Shown: one piece after another, positions 1-6,593 of the stretch
Layout of the letters: each line of letters begins with the position of its first letter
How positions within the stretch are numbered: the stretch's first letter is position 1
Assembly (NCBI GenBank): GCA_038227745.1
Contig: JBBRPS010000588.1
Span: 1 to 6,647 of the forward strand
Origin: DASPXY01 sp038227745
GTDB lineage: Bacteria > Planctomycetota > Planctomycetia > Gemmatales > Gemmataceae
DNA: 6,647 bases
Direction of reading: 5' to 3'
Notes under the pieces: generated by a model
What the model was told of the DNA's origin: nothing
The model's database searches: none
What the model saw: the letters and a program-made list of their open reading frames with translations, nothing else
Position numbers and translations under genes: made by a program

Positions 1-2
1 AC

Positions 3-878
3 AAACACCAGTTCTGGGACGGGCGCGCCACCTACCTCGAAGAAGTCATCCAGCGCACGCTCGGCGACGAGATGCCGCCCGACGGGCCGCCGTCCGCCGA
101 CGAGCGGGCCGAGGTCCGGCACGTCTGGTTCGGCGTGGTCACGCGACTGGGGAGCGACCCGAGCTACCTGCGCAACTTCCAGCGAGTCTTCGGCAGTGAC
201 CCGACGCAGGACAATGTCGCCAAGGCGCTCGCCACCTACCTGCGCACCATCCTCTCCGGGAATTCCGTCCACGACCGGGCCGAGGCGGAACGCGCCCGCC
301 GTGGCGCCGCGGCCCTGGAGGACGCGGACTTCGAGCGCGCCCTCGACGCGGCGTCGCTCAAGGCGCTGGCCGGCGACGCGCTGACGGCGCGGCAGGCGAG
401 CCGGGAACTGGCCCGCGGCCACACGCTGTTCCACGGCAAGGCGCGCTGTGCCGTCTGCCACAAGGGGCCGCTGTTCACCGACCACGATTTCCACAACGCG
501 GGGATAGGCCAGGGCGCCGGCGAGAGCGACGCGCTGGACAACAGCGCGCGCGGCAAGGAGGGAGGCCGTTTCCCGCACCTGCCCACGGGCCTGAAGGACC
601 GCCGCTACATCGGCGCCTTCAAGACGCCGACGTTGCGGGCGCTGCCGCGCACCGCCCCGTACATGCACGACGGCAGTCTGCCGACGCTCGCCCACGTCCT
701 CCGCTACTTCAACGGCGGCATCCGGGGGGAGTTGAACCTTCACCTCGACCCGGGACTGTGCGATGCTCCCGAGGCGGCCCAGCGCCTCCGCCTCGACGCG
801 GAGGAATTGAACGCACTGGAGCTGTTCCTGAAGGCGCTGGACGGCGGGGCCGTGCCGCGCCTCGTCGCCGAGCCGTAG
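3..878 (+). CDS. Di-haem cytochrome c peroxidase / MauG-family protein, C-terminal part (5' end outside the window)
   Basis: The reading frame is open from the first bases of the window. The codons before the ATG at 72 already encode family sequence (FWDGRATYLEE), so that ATG is internal and the gene starts upstream. The visible 291 residues cover the end of the N-terminal haem domain and the whole C-terminal one. Numbering from position 3, a CxxCH haem c site (CAVCH) lies at residues 149-153. The family signature FKTPTLR...APYMHDGSLPTL follows, with Met221 in the place of the usual distal axial haem ligand. The first CxxCH expected in a di-haem enzyme must lie before the window. Known members are periplasmic and either reduce H2O2 with electrons from small c-type cytochromes or carry out MauG-like oxidations; this fragment does not tell which. 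The stop is followed by a 150-base gap with a strong inverted repeat, so it is probably the last gene of its transcript. Family is secure, substrate is not. Confidence 0.9.
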   Translation, partial: KHQFWDGRATYLEEVIQRTLGDEMPPDGPPSADERAEVRHVWFGVVTRLGSDPSYLRNFQRVFGSDPTQDNVAKALATYLRTILSGNSVHDRAEAERARRGAAALEDADFERALDAASLKALAGDALTARQASRELARGHTLFHGKARCAVCHKGPLFTDHDFHNAGIGQGAGESDALDNSARGKEGGRFPHLPTGLKDRRYIGAFKTPTLRALPRTAPYMHDGSLPTLAHVLRYFNGGIRGELNLHLDPGLCDAPEAAQRLRLDAEELNALELFLKALDGGAVPRLVAEP

Positions 879-898
879 AGCTACCGCGCAGAACCCCT

Positions 899-969
899 GT
901 AGGGTGGGCACTGCCCACCGTGCCCCATGTGGTCCTGGAAACTTCTGCGGTGGGCAGTGCCCACCCTAC
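899..969. repeat. Perfect 22-bp inverted repeat with nested palindromic arms (REP/BIME- or MITE-like)
   Basis: The arms at 899-920 and 948-969 are exact reverse complements separated by 27 bases. Each arm also contains its own palindrome: GGTGGGCACTGCCCACC at 903-919 and GGTGGGCAGTGCCCACC at 949-965, each able to form a 7-bp stem with a 3-base loop. The element can therefore fold as one 22-bp hairpin or as two small ones. It starts 21 bases after the peroxidase stop, so it could also terminate or stabilise that transcript, although no T-tract follows. Similar GTGGGCA/TGCCCAC palindromes are, from memory, dispersed in planctomycete and cyanobacterial genomes, which favours a repeat over a gene-specific operator. 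No target-site duplication is visible. Confidence 0.85.
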
Positions 970-1016
970 GAGCCTTCTCCGCCGGCTCGTGGCCTCCGGC
1001 TGCCCTCTCCCCACAC

Positions 1017-1022
1017 AGAGGA
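1017..1022 (+). promoter_or_regulatory. Shine-Dalgarno sequence of the aquaporin-family gene
   Basis: AGAGGA ends six bases before the ATG at 1029. It is the main reason for choosing that start over the in-frame ATG at 927, which lies in the loop of the inverted repeat and would add 34 residues translated from repeat DNA. Confidence 0.7.
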
Positions 1023-1028
1023 CCTGTG

Positions 1029-1868
1029 ATGGATCAGAACCTTCGGCGCGCCTACCTGATCGAGCTGCTCGGCACCTTCGCGGTGGTCTACTTCAGCGCC
1101 GGCGTCGTGTGCGTCAACTACATGACCACGCCGTCCGGCCAGGAGCCGGGCACCGCGCCCCTCATCGGGCAACAGCCCGGCCTCGTCGGCATCGCCCTGG
1201 CGCAGGGCCTGATCTTCGCGGCCGCCCTGGCCGTCACGGTGCCGCTGTCCGGCGGCTTCCTCAACCCGGCCGTCAGCCTGATGCTCTGGGTGTTCAACCG
1301 CCTGGACAACGCCCGGGCGTCGTGGCTGATCGGCGCCCAGGTCGTCGGCGCCGCCCTCGCCGGCGCCTGCCTGCGCTTCACCTTCTCCGACACCGTCCTG
1401 CACGGGGCGCGCGTGGGCACGCCCCACCTGAACCCCCTGGTCTACCCGGACATCACGGTCGCGGCGTTGGTCGCCGGCACCGGGGTCGAACTCGTCTTGA
1501 CGTTTTTCCTCGTCTTCGCCATCTTCGGCACGGTCCACGACGGGACGCGGCCGCAGCAGGCGGCCCTGACGGCGGGACTGACGCTGACCGCCGGCACCCT
1601 GTTCGCCTTCGCGCTGACCGGCGCCGCCGCCAACCCGGCCCGCTGGTTCGGTACCGCCTTCTGGGAATTCCTGCTTCCGCAGCGCACCGCCAGCCCCTTC
1701 GCGGACGTCTTCGTCTATATGGCCGGCCCCGTCGTCGGCGCCCTGCTGGCCGGCCTGGTGTATTTCAAGCTGATACTGCCCGCGGAAGCGGCCGGGAAGC
1801 CCGACGCCCAGCCCCGGACCGCCGAGCCGACCCGGACGGCGATCACTCCCGGCCGTTCGCGGAAGTGA
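1029..1868 (+). CDS. Aquaporin/MIP-superfamily channel with atypical selectivity filter
   Basis: This 279-residue membrane protein belongs to the major intrinsic protein family, which forms channels for water or small neutral solutes in the inner membrane. Both signature half-helices are present: SGGFLNPAV (NPA at 79-81) and GAAANPARWFG (NPA at 202-204, with the filter Arg205). The conserved glutamates of helices 1 and 4 are visible as Glu12 (IELLGTF) and Glu154 (VELVLTFF). Six hydrophobic segments lie at about 10-30, 52-72, 98-118, 143-168, 178-200 and 224-249. Aligning by eye with E. coli AqpZ from memory, the aromatic/arginine filter reads Gln59, Thr190, Ala199, Arg205 instead of Phe, His, Thr, Arg. 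It lacks the usual water-specific aromatic and His, so the substrate is open. The loop after helix 1 is longer than in AqpZ, and the last ~28 residues form a hydrophilic tail. An AGAGGA ribosome site precedes the chosen ATG. The DUF3501 gene follows after 23 bases, probably in one operon. Confidence 0.88.
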   Translation: MDQNLRRAYLIELLGTFAVVYFSAGVVCVNYMTTPSGQEPGTAPLIGQQPGLVGIALAQGLIFAAALAVTVPLSGGFLNPAVSLMLWVFNRLDNARASWLIGAQVVGAALAGACLRFTFSDTVLHGARVGTPHLNPLVYPDITVAALVAGTGVELVLTFFLVFAIFGTVHDGTRPQQAALTAGLTLTAGTLFAFALTGAAANPARWFGTAFWEFLLPQRTASPFADVFVYMAGPVVGALLAGLVYFKLILPAEAAGKPDAQPRTAEPTRTAITPGRSRK

Positions 1869-1891
1869 GCCGGGTCCGTGAGGGGGTCCCC

Positions 1892-2497
1892 ATGCAGCCG
1901 CTCACGCTCGACGACCTGCTGCCGCTGGACGAGTACAGCGGCCGCCGCCGCGAGTTCTTCGACTCGCTCCAGCGCTACCTCGACCGCTACCGCCGCGTCC
2001 GCATCGGCCCGCACCTCACGCTCGTCTTCGAGAACCGCCAGACGCTGTGGTTCCGCGTGCAGGAGGTGGTCCGCGTCGCCCGCCTCGCCGACCCCGCCCG
2101 GCTCCGCGACGAGCTCGAGGTGTACAACCGCCTGCTGCCAGGACAGGACCGGCTCCAGGCCGCCCTGCTGATCGCGGTGAGCGACGAGGGGCGGCTGACG
2201 GAGGAGCTGACGCCCTGGCAGGCGCTCCAGGGGGAGCACCTGCGCCTGCACGCCGGCACGGCCTGCTCCCTCGCGACGCTGGTCACCTGCCGCCCGGAGG
2301 ACCGCTGCATCGGCACCGCCCATTGGGTGGAGTTCGTGCTCGACCGCGCGAGCCGCGAGCAACTCGCCGACCTGCGCCAGGCGGCGTACTTCGAGGTTAC
2401 GCTCCCCTCCTACCCGCACCAGAGCCCGCTGCTGAGCGACGAGGTGCGCCAGAGCCTGCTCGACGACCTGGAGTTGTCCGATCGGGATGCGGCCTGA
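1892..2497 (+). CDS. DUF3501-type protein of unknown function
   Basis: The product is 201 residues, charged and soluble-looking, with no signal peptide or membrane segment. It resembles the DUF3501 family as remembered: an opening PLTLDDLLPLDEY (3-15), then RRVRIGPHLTLVFENRQT (34-51), RVQEVVR (55-61) and DELEVYNRLLPG (73-84), and a later GTAHWVEFVL (141-150) in the place of the family's T-S-A-V-H-F-L-R-F segment. The C-terminal half matches less well, so this may be a divergent member. No catalytic motif can be named. In other bacteria the family is often encoded beside a rubrerythrin or an Fe-S protein, suggesting a redox or metal link, but neither neighbour is seen here. The start is fixed by a purine-rich GAGGGGG (1880-1886) five bases before the ATG. 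The frame stays open far upstream through the channel gene, but those codons are a shadow. It is probably cotranscribed with the channel gene. Family assignment is fairly sure, function unknown. Confidence 0.8.
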   Translation: MQPLTLDDLLPLDEYSGRRREFFDSLQRYLDRYRRVRIGPHLTLVFENRQTLWFRVQEVVRVARLADPARLRDELEVYNRLLPGQDRLQAALLIAVSDEGRLTEELTPWQALQGEHLRLHAGTACSLATLVTCRPEDRCIGTAHWVEFVLDRASREQLADLRQAAYFEVTLPSYPHQSPLLSDEVRQSLLDDLELSDRDAA

Positions 2498-2509
2498 ACG
2501 CGCGGACCT

Positions 2510-2525
2510 CGGTCGGCCCCGACCG
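2510..2525 (+). terminator. Small GC-rich hairpin after the DUF3501 gene, possible terminator
   Basis: CGGTCG (2510-2515) pairs with CGACCG (2520-2525) around a GCCC loop, starting 13 bases after the DUF3501 stop and lying before the next promoter. The position suits a terminator, but no T-run follows, so intrinsic termination is uncertain. Confidence 0.35.
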
Positions 2526-2552
2526 CAAATCACCCCGCCGCCGAAAAACAGT

Positions 2553-2580
2553 TTGCTCGACCGCGCCCGTGGCCTATACT
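2553..2580 (+). promoter_or_regulatory. Predicted sigma70-type promoter for the kinase operon
   Basis: TTGCTC (2553-2558) resembles a -35 box, and TATACT (2575-2580) is close to the consensus -10 box, with a 16-base spacer. It sits in the only relatively AT-rich patch of a gap between two genes, after the hairpin at 2510-2525. Transcription would start near 2587, giving a leader of about 60 bases. That leader contains a GAACG-C-CGTTC palindrome (2604-2614) and a TCGCT/AGCGA pair (2621-2625 and 2636-2640) that overlaps the ribosome site GGGAG (2633-2637). Assignment rests on the motif alone. Confidence 0.55.
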
Positions 2581-2646
2581 CTCACCAATCCTGCTCCCTG
2601 AAGGAACGCCGTTCGCCCCATCGCTGCTTGTCGGGAGCGACCCCGT

Positions 2647-3516
2647 ATGGAAGGACAGTCCGCGGACTTCCCACAGGTTCCTGGCTACGCGCTGCTGGAA
2701 AAGCTCGGCGAAGGGGGGACGGGGACGGTGTATCGCGCCATCGAGACCGCCTCCGCCCGGACCGTCGCCGTCAAGGTGCTCAACCCCGTGCCGCACGGCC
2801 CGTTCCCCGTGCGCGCCTTCCTGCGCGAGTCGCACCTGATGGCGGGGCTGTCCCACCCCGGCGTCGTCGCCATCCACGACGGCGGCGAAATCGACGGCCG
2901 GCCCTACCTCGTCATGGAATACGTCCACGGGCCCACGCTCCGCGCCCTGCTCCAGCCCGAACGCCCCTGGCCCGCCCCTGCCGCCGCCGCCCTGCTCGAC
3001 GCCATCGCCCGCGCCCTCGGTTACATCCACGCGCAGGGGATCCTTCACCTGGACCTCAAGCCGGAAAACGTCCTCCTGTCGGGGAGAGGGCAAAGCCCAG
3101 GGGTCGCACTCCCTGGGCCCGAGTCCGCCCTGACTCCCAAGATCACGGACTTCGGTCTCGCCCTGCCCTGCGTGAACGCCTGCACGCTCTCCGAACTGGG
3201 GTTGGCGCAGGGCAGCCTCGATTACTGTTCGCCGGAACAGCGCTACGGCCTGCCCGCCGACGTGCGGGCCGACCTGTTCTCGCTGGCGACGCTGGCGTAC
3301 GAGGTGCTCACCGGCCGTCTCCCCGGGCGCGTCTTCATCCCGGCGACGCGCCGCAACCCGTCCCTGCCCGCCGCGGTCGATGAAGTGCTGGCCCGCGGCC
3401 TGGCGCGCGACCCCGCGGAGCGCCACGGCTCCGCCGAAGAATTCCGCCTCCACCTCAACCGCACCCTGCTGCCACCCGCCCCCCGCGAAGGCCCAGAGGA
3501 GCCTGCGCACTCATGA
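2647..3516 (+). CDS. Small soluble Hanks-type Ser/Thr protein kinase
   Basis: The 289-residue product is almost entirely one kinase domain (about 14-275) that transfers phosphate from ATP to Ser or Thr of target proteins. Visible landmarks are the glycine-rich loop GEGGTGTVY (21-29), the ATP-anchoring Lys43 (AVKVL), the helix-C Glu61, the catalytic loop HLDLKPEN (134-141, catalytic Asp136), the metal-binding Asp168 of DFG, the SPE motif (195-197), Asp209 (ADLFSL) and Arg259 (DPAER). All catalytic residues are kept, so it should be active. The usual HRD is HLD, making it a non-RD kinase that may not need activation-loop phosphorylation. Between NVLL and KITDFG it carries about 14 more residues than usual (145-164), encoded by a DNA palindrome. 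There is no membrane helix or C-terminal sensor domain, unlike many bacterial relatives, so it is probably cytoplasmic and takes its input from a partner. GGGAG lies nine bases before the ATG. Its stop overlaps the start of the histidine kinase gene, the likeliest partner. Targets are unknown. Confidence 0.92.
   Translation: MEGQSADFPQVPGYALLEKLGEGGTGTVYRAIETASARTVAVKVLNPVPHGPFPVRAFLRESHLMAGLSHPGVVAIHDGGEIDGRPYLVMEYVHGPTLRALLQPERPWPAPAAAALLDAIARALGYIHAQGILHLDLKPENVLLSGRGQSPGVALPGPESALTPKITDFGLALPCVNACTLSELGLAQGSLDYCSPEQRYGLPADVRADLFSLATLAYEVLTGRLPGRVFIPATRRNPSLPAAVDEVLARGLARDPAERHGSAEEFRLHLNRTLLPPAPREGPEEPAHS
3095..3118. repeat. Palindrome inside the Ser/Thr kinase gene, likely in-frame repeat insertion
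   Basis: GCCCAGGG (3095-3102) and CCCTGGGC (3111-3118) are perfect 8-bp inverted arms around an 8-base loop. A second small pair, GGGC (3088-3091) with GCCC (3095-3098), shares the left arm. The palindrome falls within the stretch coding for the extra residues between the catalytic loop and DFG (3079-3138). The frame is kept. It is most simply read as a dispersed palindromic repeat that inserted in frame, but no second copy lies in this window to prove it. Confidence 0.6.
3495..3516 (+). promoter_or_regulatory. ATGA start/stop overlap with internal ribosome site
   Basis: The stop TGA of the Ser/Thr kinase gene (3514-3516) overlaps the ATG of the histidine kinase gene (3513-3515). AGAGGAG (3495-3501) inside the end of the first gene lies 11 bases before that ATG. 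This arrangement usually gives coupled translation, so the two kinases are probably made together in linked amounts. Confidence 0.75.
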
Positions 3517-6500
3517 CGAGCCACAACGCCGCCGAACTCGCCCAGACGCTGTTCGAGGAGGCCGGGGACGCCCTGTTCCTGTTCGACCCCGATACCGAAC
3601 AGATCCTCGACGTCAACCCCATGGCGCAACGGCTGACCGGGTTCACGCGCCAGGAGATGCTGCGCCTGCAGGTCACGTACCTGTTCCGCGCCGAGGCCCG
3701 GGGCGGACTGCAGCGCTTCCGCCAGGCCTTCCGCAAGACCGGGCTCTTCCACTCCCAGGAAGGGTTCTTCCTGCGCCACCAAAAGGACGGCGTCTGGATC
3801 CCCGTCAACCTGACCATCACCCGCCTGCACTCCGACCCGAAGACCCTCGGACTCATCACCGCCCGCGACGTGACCGAGTGGCGCGAGGCGCAGGCGCAGC
3901 TCCGCCAGAAGGAGACGGAGCTGCGCCAGGTGATGGCGTCCGTCTCCGACTGCCTGTGGAGCGCCGAGGCCGAAGGCGGGCGCCTGAGCTACCGCTATTT
4001 CTCGCCGGTGGTGGAGCGGATCACCGGCCGCCCCGCGGAGTTCTACCTGCCGGGGCCGGAGCGCTGGCTGGAGGTCGTCCACCCCGAGGACCGGCCGCAT
4101 CTGGAAGGGGCGCGGGACCGGGCGGCGGCCGGGGACATGGGCTACGAGGAGGAGTACCGCATCCTCCGGCCCGACGGCGAGCAGCGCTGGGTCCGCGACA
4201 GCGTCACGTTCACGCGCAACGAGAGCGGCCGGGGCCTGCGGCTGCAGGGCGTGCTGAGCGACGTCACGCTGCGCAAGCAGGCCGAGCTGGCCCTGCAGGA
4301 GAGCCGCGCCCTGATCCGCCGGCAGCTCGCCCAGCTCGAGGACGTCTACCGTCACACCCCGGTCGGGCTGACCTTCCTCGACGCCGAGCTGCGCTACGTC
4401 CGCATCAACGACTGGCTGGCGGCGGTCAACGGCCGGCCGGTCGCGGAGCACCTCGGCCGCAGCATCCACGAGATCCTGCCGGCCGACCTCGCCGACCTGC
4501 TGCAGGCGCTACTCGAACCCGTCCTGTTCCGCGGCGAGGCGGTCGAGAACCGGGTCTACCGCGGCGCCGCCCCCGGCCGGCCGGGCGAGGCCCGCGACTG
4601 GATGTTCGGCTTCTACCCCCACCGGGGGCCCGATGGCTCGGTCACCGGGGTGTACGGCGTGGTGGCCGACGTGACCGAGCAGCGGCGCGTCGAGGAGGCC
4701 CTGCGCGACTCGGAGCGGCGCTACCGCCTGCTGTTCGAGCGCGACCTCGCCGGCGTCTTCCGCTCCAGCGCGGACGGCCGCCTGCTGGACTGCAACAACT
4801 CCTTCGCCCGCATCCTCGGTCACGGCGCGCGCGAAGAGATCCTGGCGCACAACGCCCTCGATTTCTACTTCAACGCCGCCGAGCGCGAGGGGCTGCTCGC
4901 CCGGCTGCGCGCCGAGGGGCAGCTGAACAACTGCGAGGTGTGCCTGCGGCGCCCCGACGGTACGCCGGTCTGGGTACTGGAGAACGTCAGCCTCCTTGAG
5001 GAGAAGGGCGGCCCGGTCCTGGAGGGGACGATCGTCGATATCACCGCCCAGAAGCGGACCGAGGAGGCACTGCGGGCGAGCGAGGCCAAATACCGCACCG
5101 TCGTGGAGAACCTGGACCAGAGCATCTTCCTCAAGGACGCCGGCCTGCGCTTCGTCGCCGCCAACCCTTCTTTCTGCCGCAGCGTCGCTCGGGCCGAGGC
5201 CGACCTCGTCGGCAAGACTGACTTCGACCTCTACCCGCACCACCTGGCGGAGAAGTACCGGGCCGACGACCTCGTGGTCCTCGCCGAGGGCAAGCACCTG
5301 GCGCAGGAGGAGGAGAACCTCCTGGGCGGCCAGAGCCGCACGGTGCGCGTGGTCAAGACGCCGGTCCGCGACGACCGGGGACGGACGATCGGCGTGCTGG
5401 GCATCTTCTGGGACGTGACCGAGCAGCGGGCGCTGGAGGCGCAGCTCCGCCAGGCGCAGAAGATGGAGGCAATCGGGCAACTCGCCGGCGGCGTGGCGCA
5501 CGACTTCAACAACCTCCTCACGGTGGTCCTCGGCAACGTCTCGCTGCTGCTGCCGCGCTTCCCCCAGCCCGACCCGCAGCGCGAGCTGCTGCTGACCGCG
5601 GAGCAGGCCGCCCTGCGCGCCGCCGAGCTGACGCGGCGCCTCCTCGGCTTCTCGCGGCGGGCCATGCTCCGCGCCGAGCCGATCAACCTCAACCACTGCG
5701 TCGAGGAGACGCTGCGCATCCTGCGCCGCACGATCGACCCGCGCATCCGCGTGGAGGTCCAGGCCCGGCCCGACCTGTGGACCGTCAAGGCGGACTCCGC
5801 GCAGGTGAACCAGGTGCTGATGAACCTGTGCCTGAATGCGCGCGATGCCATGCCCGAGGGCGGCCGCCTCCTCCTCGAGACGGGCCACTTCGTGCCCGAC
5901 GACGACTGCCTGCGGTTGCACCTCGAGGCGCGGCCCGGCGAGTTCGTGCGCCTGCGCGTGCGGGACACGGGCCACGGCATCGCCCCCGAAGTAAAGCAGC
6001 ACATCTTCGAGCCGTTCTTCACGACCAAGGAGGTCGGCAGGGGGACCGGCCTGGGGCTGGCGATGGTGTTCGGCATCGTCAAGCAGCACCACGGTTGGAT
6101 CGACTGCGAGAGTACGATCGACGTGGGGACGACCTTCGAGCTGTACCTGCCGCGCCATACGCAGGAGGCCCCCGCCGAGGCGATTGCCGCCGCGCGGCCG
6201 GCGGCCCCCGGCCGCGAGACAATCCTGCTGGTGGACGACGAGCCGATGATCCGCAAGCTCGGCAGCACGATCCTGGGCCACCACGGTTACGACGTTCTGC
6301 TCGCCGGCGATGGCGTCGAGGCGCTGGAGGTCTACCAGCAGCACCGCGGGCGCATCGATCTGGTAATCCTCGACCTGACGATGCCGCGGCTGTCGGGCCG
6401 GGACACGCTCAAGCGCCTGGTGGAGATGGACCCCGACGTGCGCGTGCTGTTCTCCAGCGGCTACTCGCCGGAGCAGGCGGCACCGGGGGAGTTCCGCCAG

Positions 6501-6593
6501 GTCCGCGGGTTCATCGGCAAGCCCTACCGCGCCGACGAATTGGCCGCCACCCTGCGGGCCACCCTCGACCAGGGGAAATCCACCAACCAATAA
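3513..6593 (+). CDS. Cytoplasmic multi-PAS hybrid sensor histidine kinase with C-terminal receiver
   Basis: The 1026-residue protein is an ATP-dependent His kinase fused to a phospho-acceptor. Five PAS sensor domains come first, at about 8-122, 138-253, 272-389, 400-512 and 523-637. Each ends in a D-[VI]-T motif (Asp119, 250, 386, 509, 634) that runs into a charged helical linker. The second resembles the PAS_3 subtype, and the third and fifth the PAS_4 subtype. The HisKA region holds GGVAHDFNNLL with phospho-acceptor His663; Asp664 and Asn667 suit both kinase and phosphatase activity. The ATPase domain shows the N box (NLCLNARD, 771-778), G1 (DTGHGI, 818-823), F box (FEPFFTTK, 832-839) and G2 (GRGTGLGLA, 842-850). 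An Ala/Pro-rich linker leads to the receiver, with acidic Asp908/Asp909, phospho-acceptor Asp954, Ser981 and Lys1003 all in place. No membrane segment or signal peptide is seen, so it senses inside the cell. No LOV cysteine motif (NCRFLQ type) is present, and PAS ligands cannot be named. It lacks an output domain and must pass its phosphate on or feed back on itself. Confidence 0.95.
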   Translation: MTSHNAAELAQTLFEEAGDALFLFDPDTEQILDVNPMAQRLTGFTRQEMLRLQVTYLFRAEARGGLQRFRQAFRKTGLFHSQEGFFLRHQKDGVWIPVNLTITRLHSDPKTLGLITARDVTEWREAQAQLRQKETELRQVMASVSDCLWSAEAEGGRLSYRYFSPVVERITGRPAEFYLPGPERWLEVVHPEDRPHLEGARDRAAAGDMGYEEEYRILRPDGEQRWVRDSVTFTRNESGRGLRLQGVLSDVTLRKQAELALQESRALIRRQLAQLEDVYRHTPVGLTFLDAELRYVRINDWLAAVNGRPVAEHLGRSIHEILPADLADLLQALLEPVLFRGEAVENRVYRGAAPGRPGEARDWMFGFYPHRGPDGSVTGVYGVVADVTEQRRVEEALRDSERRYRLLFERDLAGVFRSSADGRLLDCNNSFARILGHGAREEILAHNALDFYFNAAEREGLLARLRAEGQLNNCEVCLRRPDGTPVWVLENVSLLEEKGGPVLEGTIVDITAQKRTEEALRASEAKYRTVVENLDQSIFLKDAGLRFVAANPSFCRSVARAEADLVGKTDFDLYPHHLAEKYRADDLVVLAEGKHLAQEEENLLGGQSRTVRVVKTPVRDDRGRTIGVLGIFWDVTEQRALEAQLRQAQKMEAIGQLAGGVAHDFNNLLTVVLGNVSLLLPRFPQPDPQRELLLTAEQAALRAAELTRRLLGFSRRAMLRAEPINLNHCVEETLRILRRTIDPRIRVEVQARPDLWTVKADSAQVNQVLMNLCLNARDAMPEGGRLLLETGHFVPDDDCLRLHLEARPGEFVRLRVRDTGHGIAPEVKQHIFEPFFTTKEVGRGTGLGLAMVFGIVKQHHGWIDCESTIDVGTTFELYLPRHTQEAPAEAIAAARPAAPGRETILLVDDEPMIRKLGSTILGHHGYDVLLAGDGVEALEVYQQHRGRIDLVILDLTMPRLSGRDTLKRLVEMDPDVRVLFSSGYSPEQAAPGEFRQVRGFIGKPYRADELAATLRATLDQGKSTNQ

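Noticed and set aside
72..74. ATG as the start of the peroxidase gene
   Set aside because: The 23 codons before it are in frame and encode the conserved FWDGR region, so the gene extends beyond the window.
927..1028. In-frame upstream ATG for the aquaporin gene
   Set aside because: It lies in the loop of the inverted repeat, has no ribosome site, and would add residues translated from repeat DNA. The ATG at 1029 has AGAGGA at good spacing.
758..1891. Long open frame running upstream of the DUF3501 start through the aquaporin gene
   Set aside because: Its translation here is Arg/Pro/Gly-rich shadow sequence, and the aquaporin frame over the same DNA has clear family motifs. The real start is the ATG at 1892 with its own ribosome site.
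3380..4999. Open frame of 539 codons in another + frame over the kinase junction
   Set aside because: The product is Arg/Pro/Ala-rich with no motifs, and overlaps two genes whose products are clear kinases.
4509..6590. Open frame of 693 codons on the minus strand
   Set aside because: It is antisense to the well-supported histidine kinase, has low-complexity Ala/Arg/Leu/Val composition and no recognisable domain. Such frames are expected opposite GC-rich genes.
3513..6593. Light-sensing LOV domain among the PAS domains
   Set aside because: No NCRFLQ-type flavin-binding motif is seen in any of the five; cysteines such as those near residues 427, 474 and 477 are not in that context.
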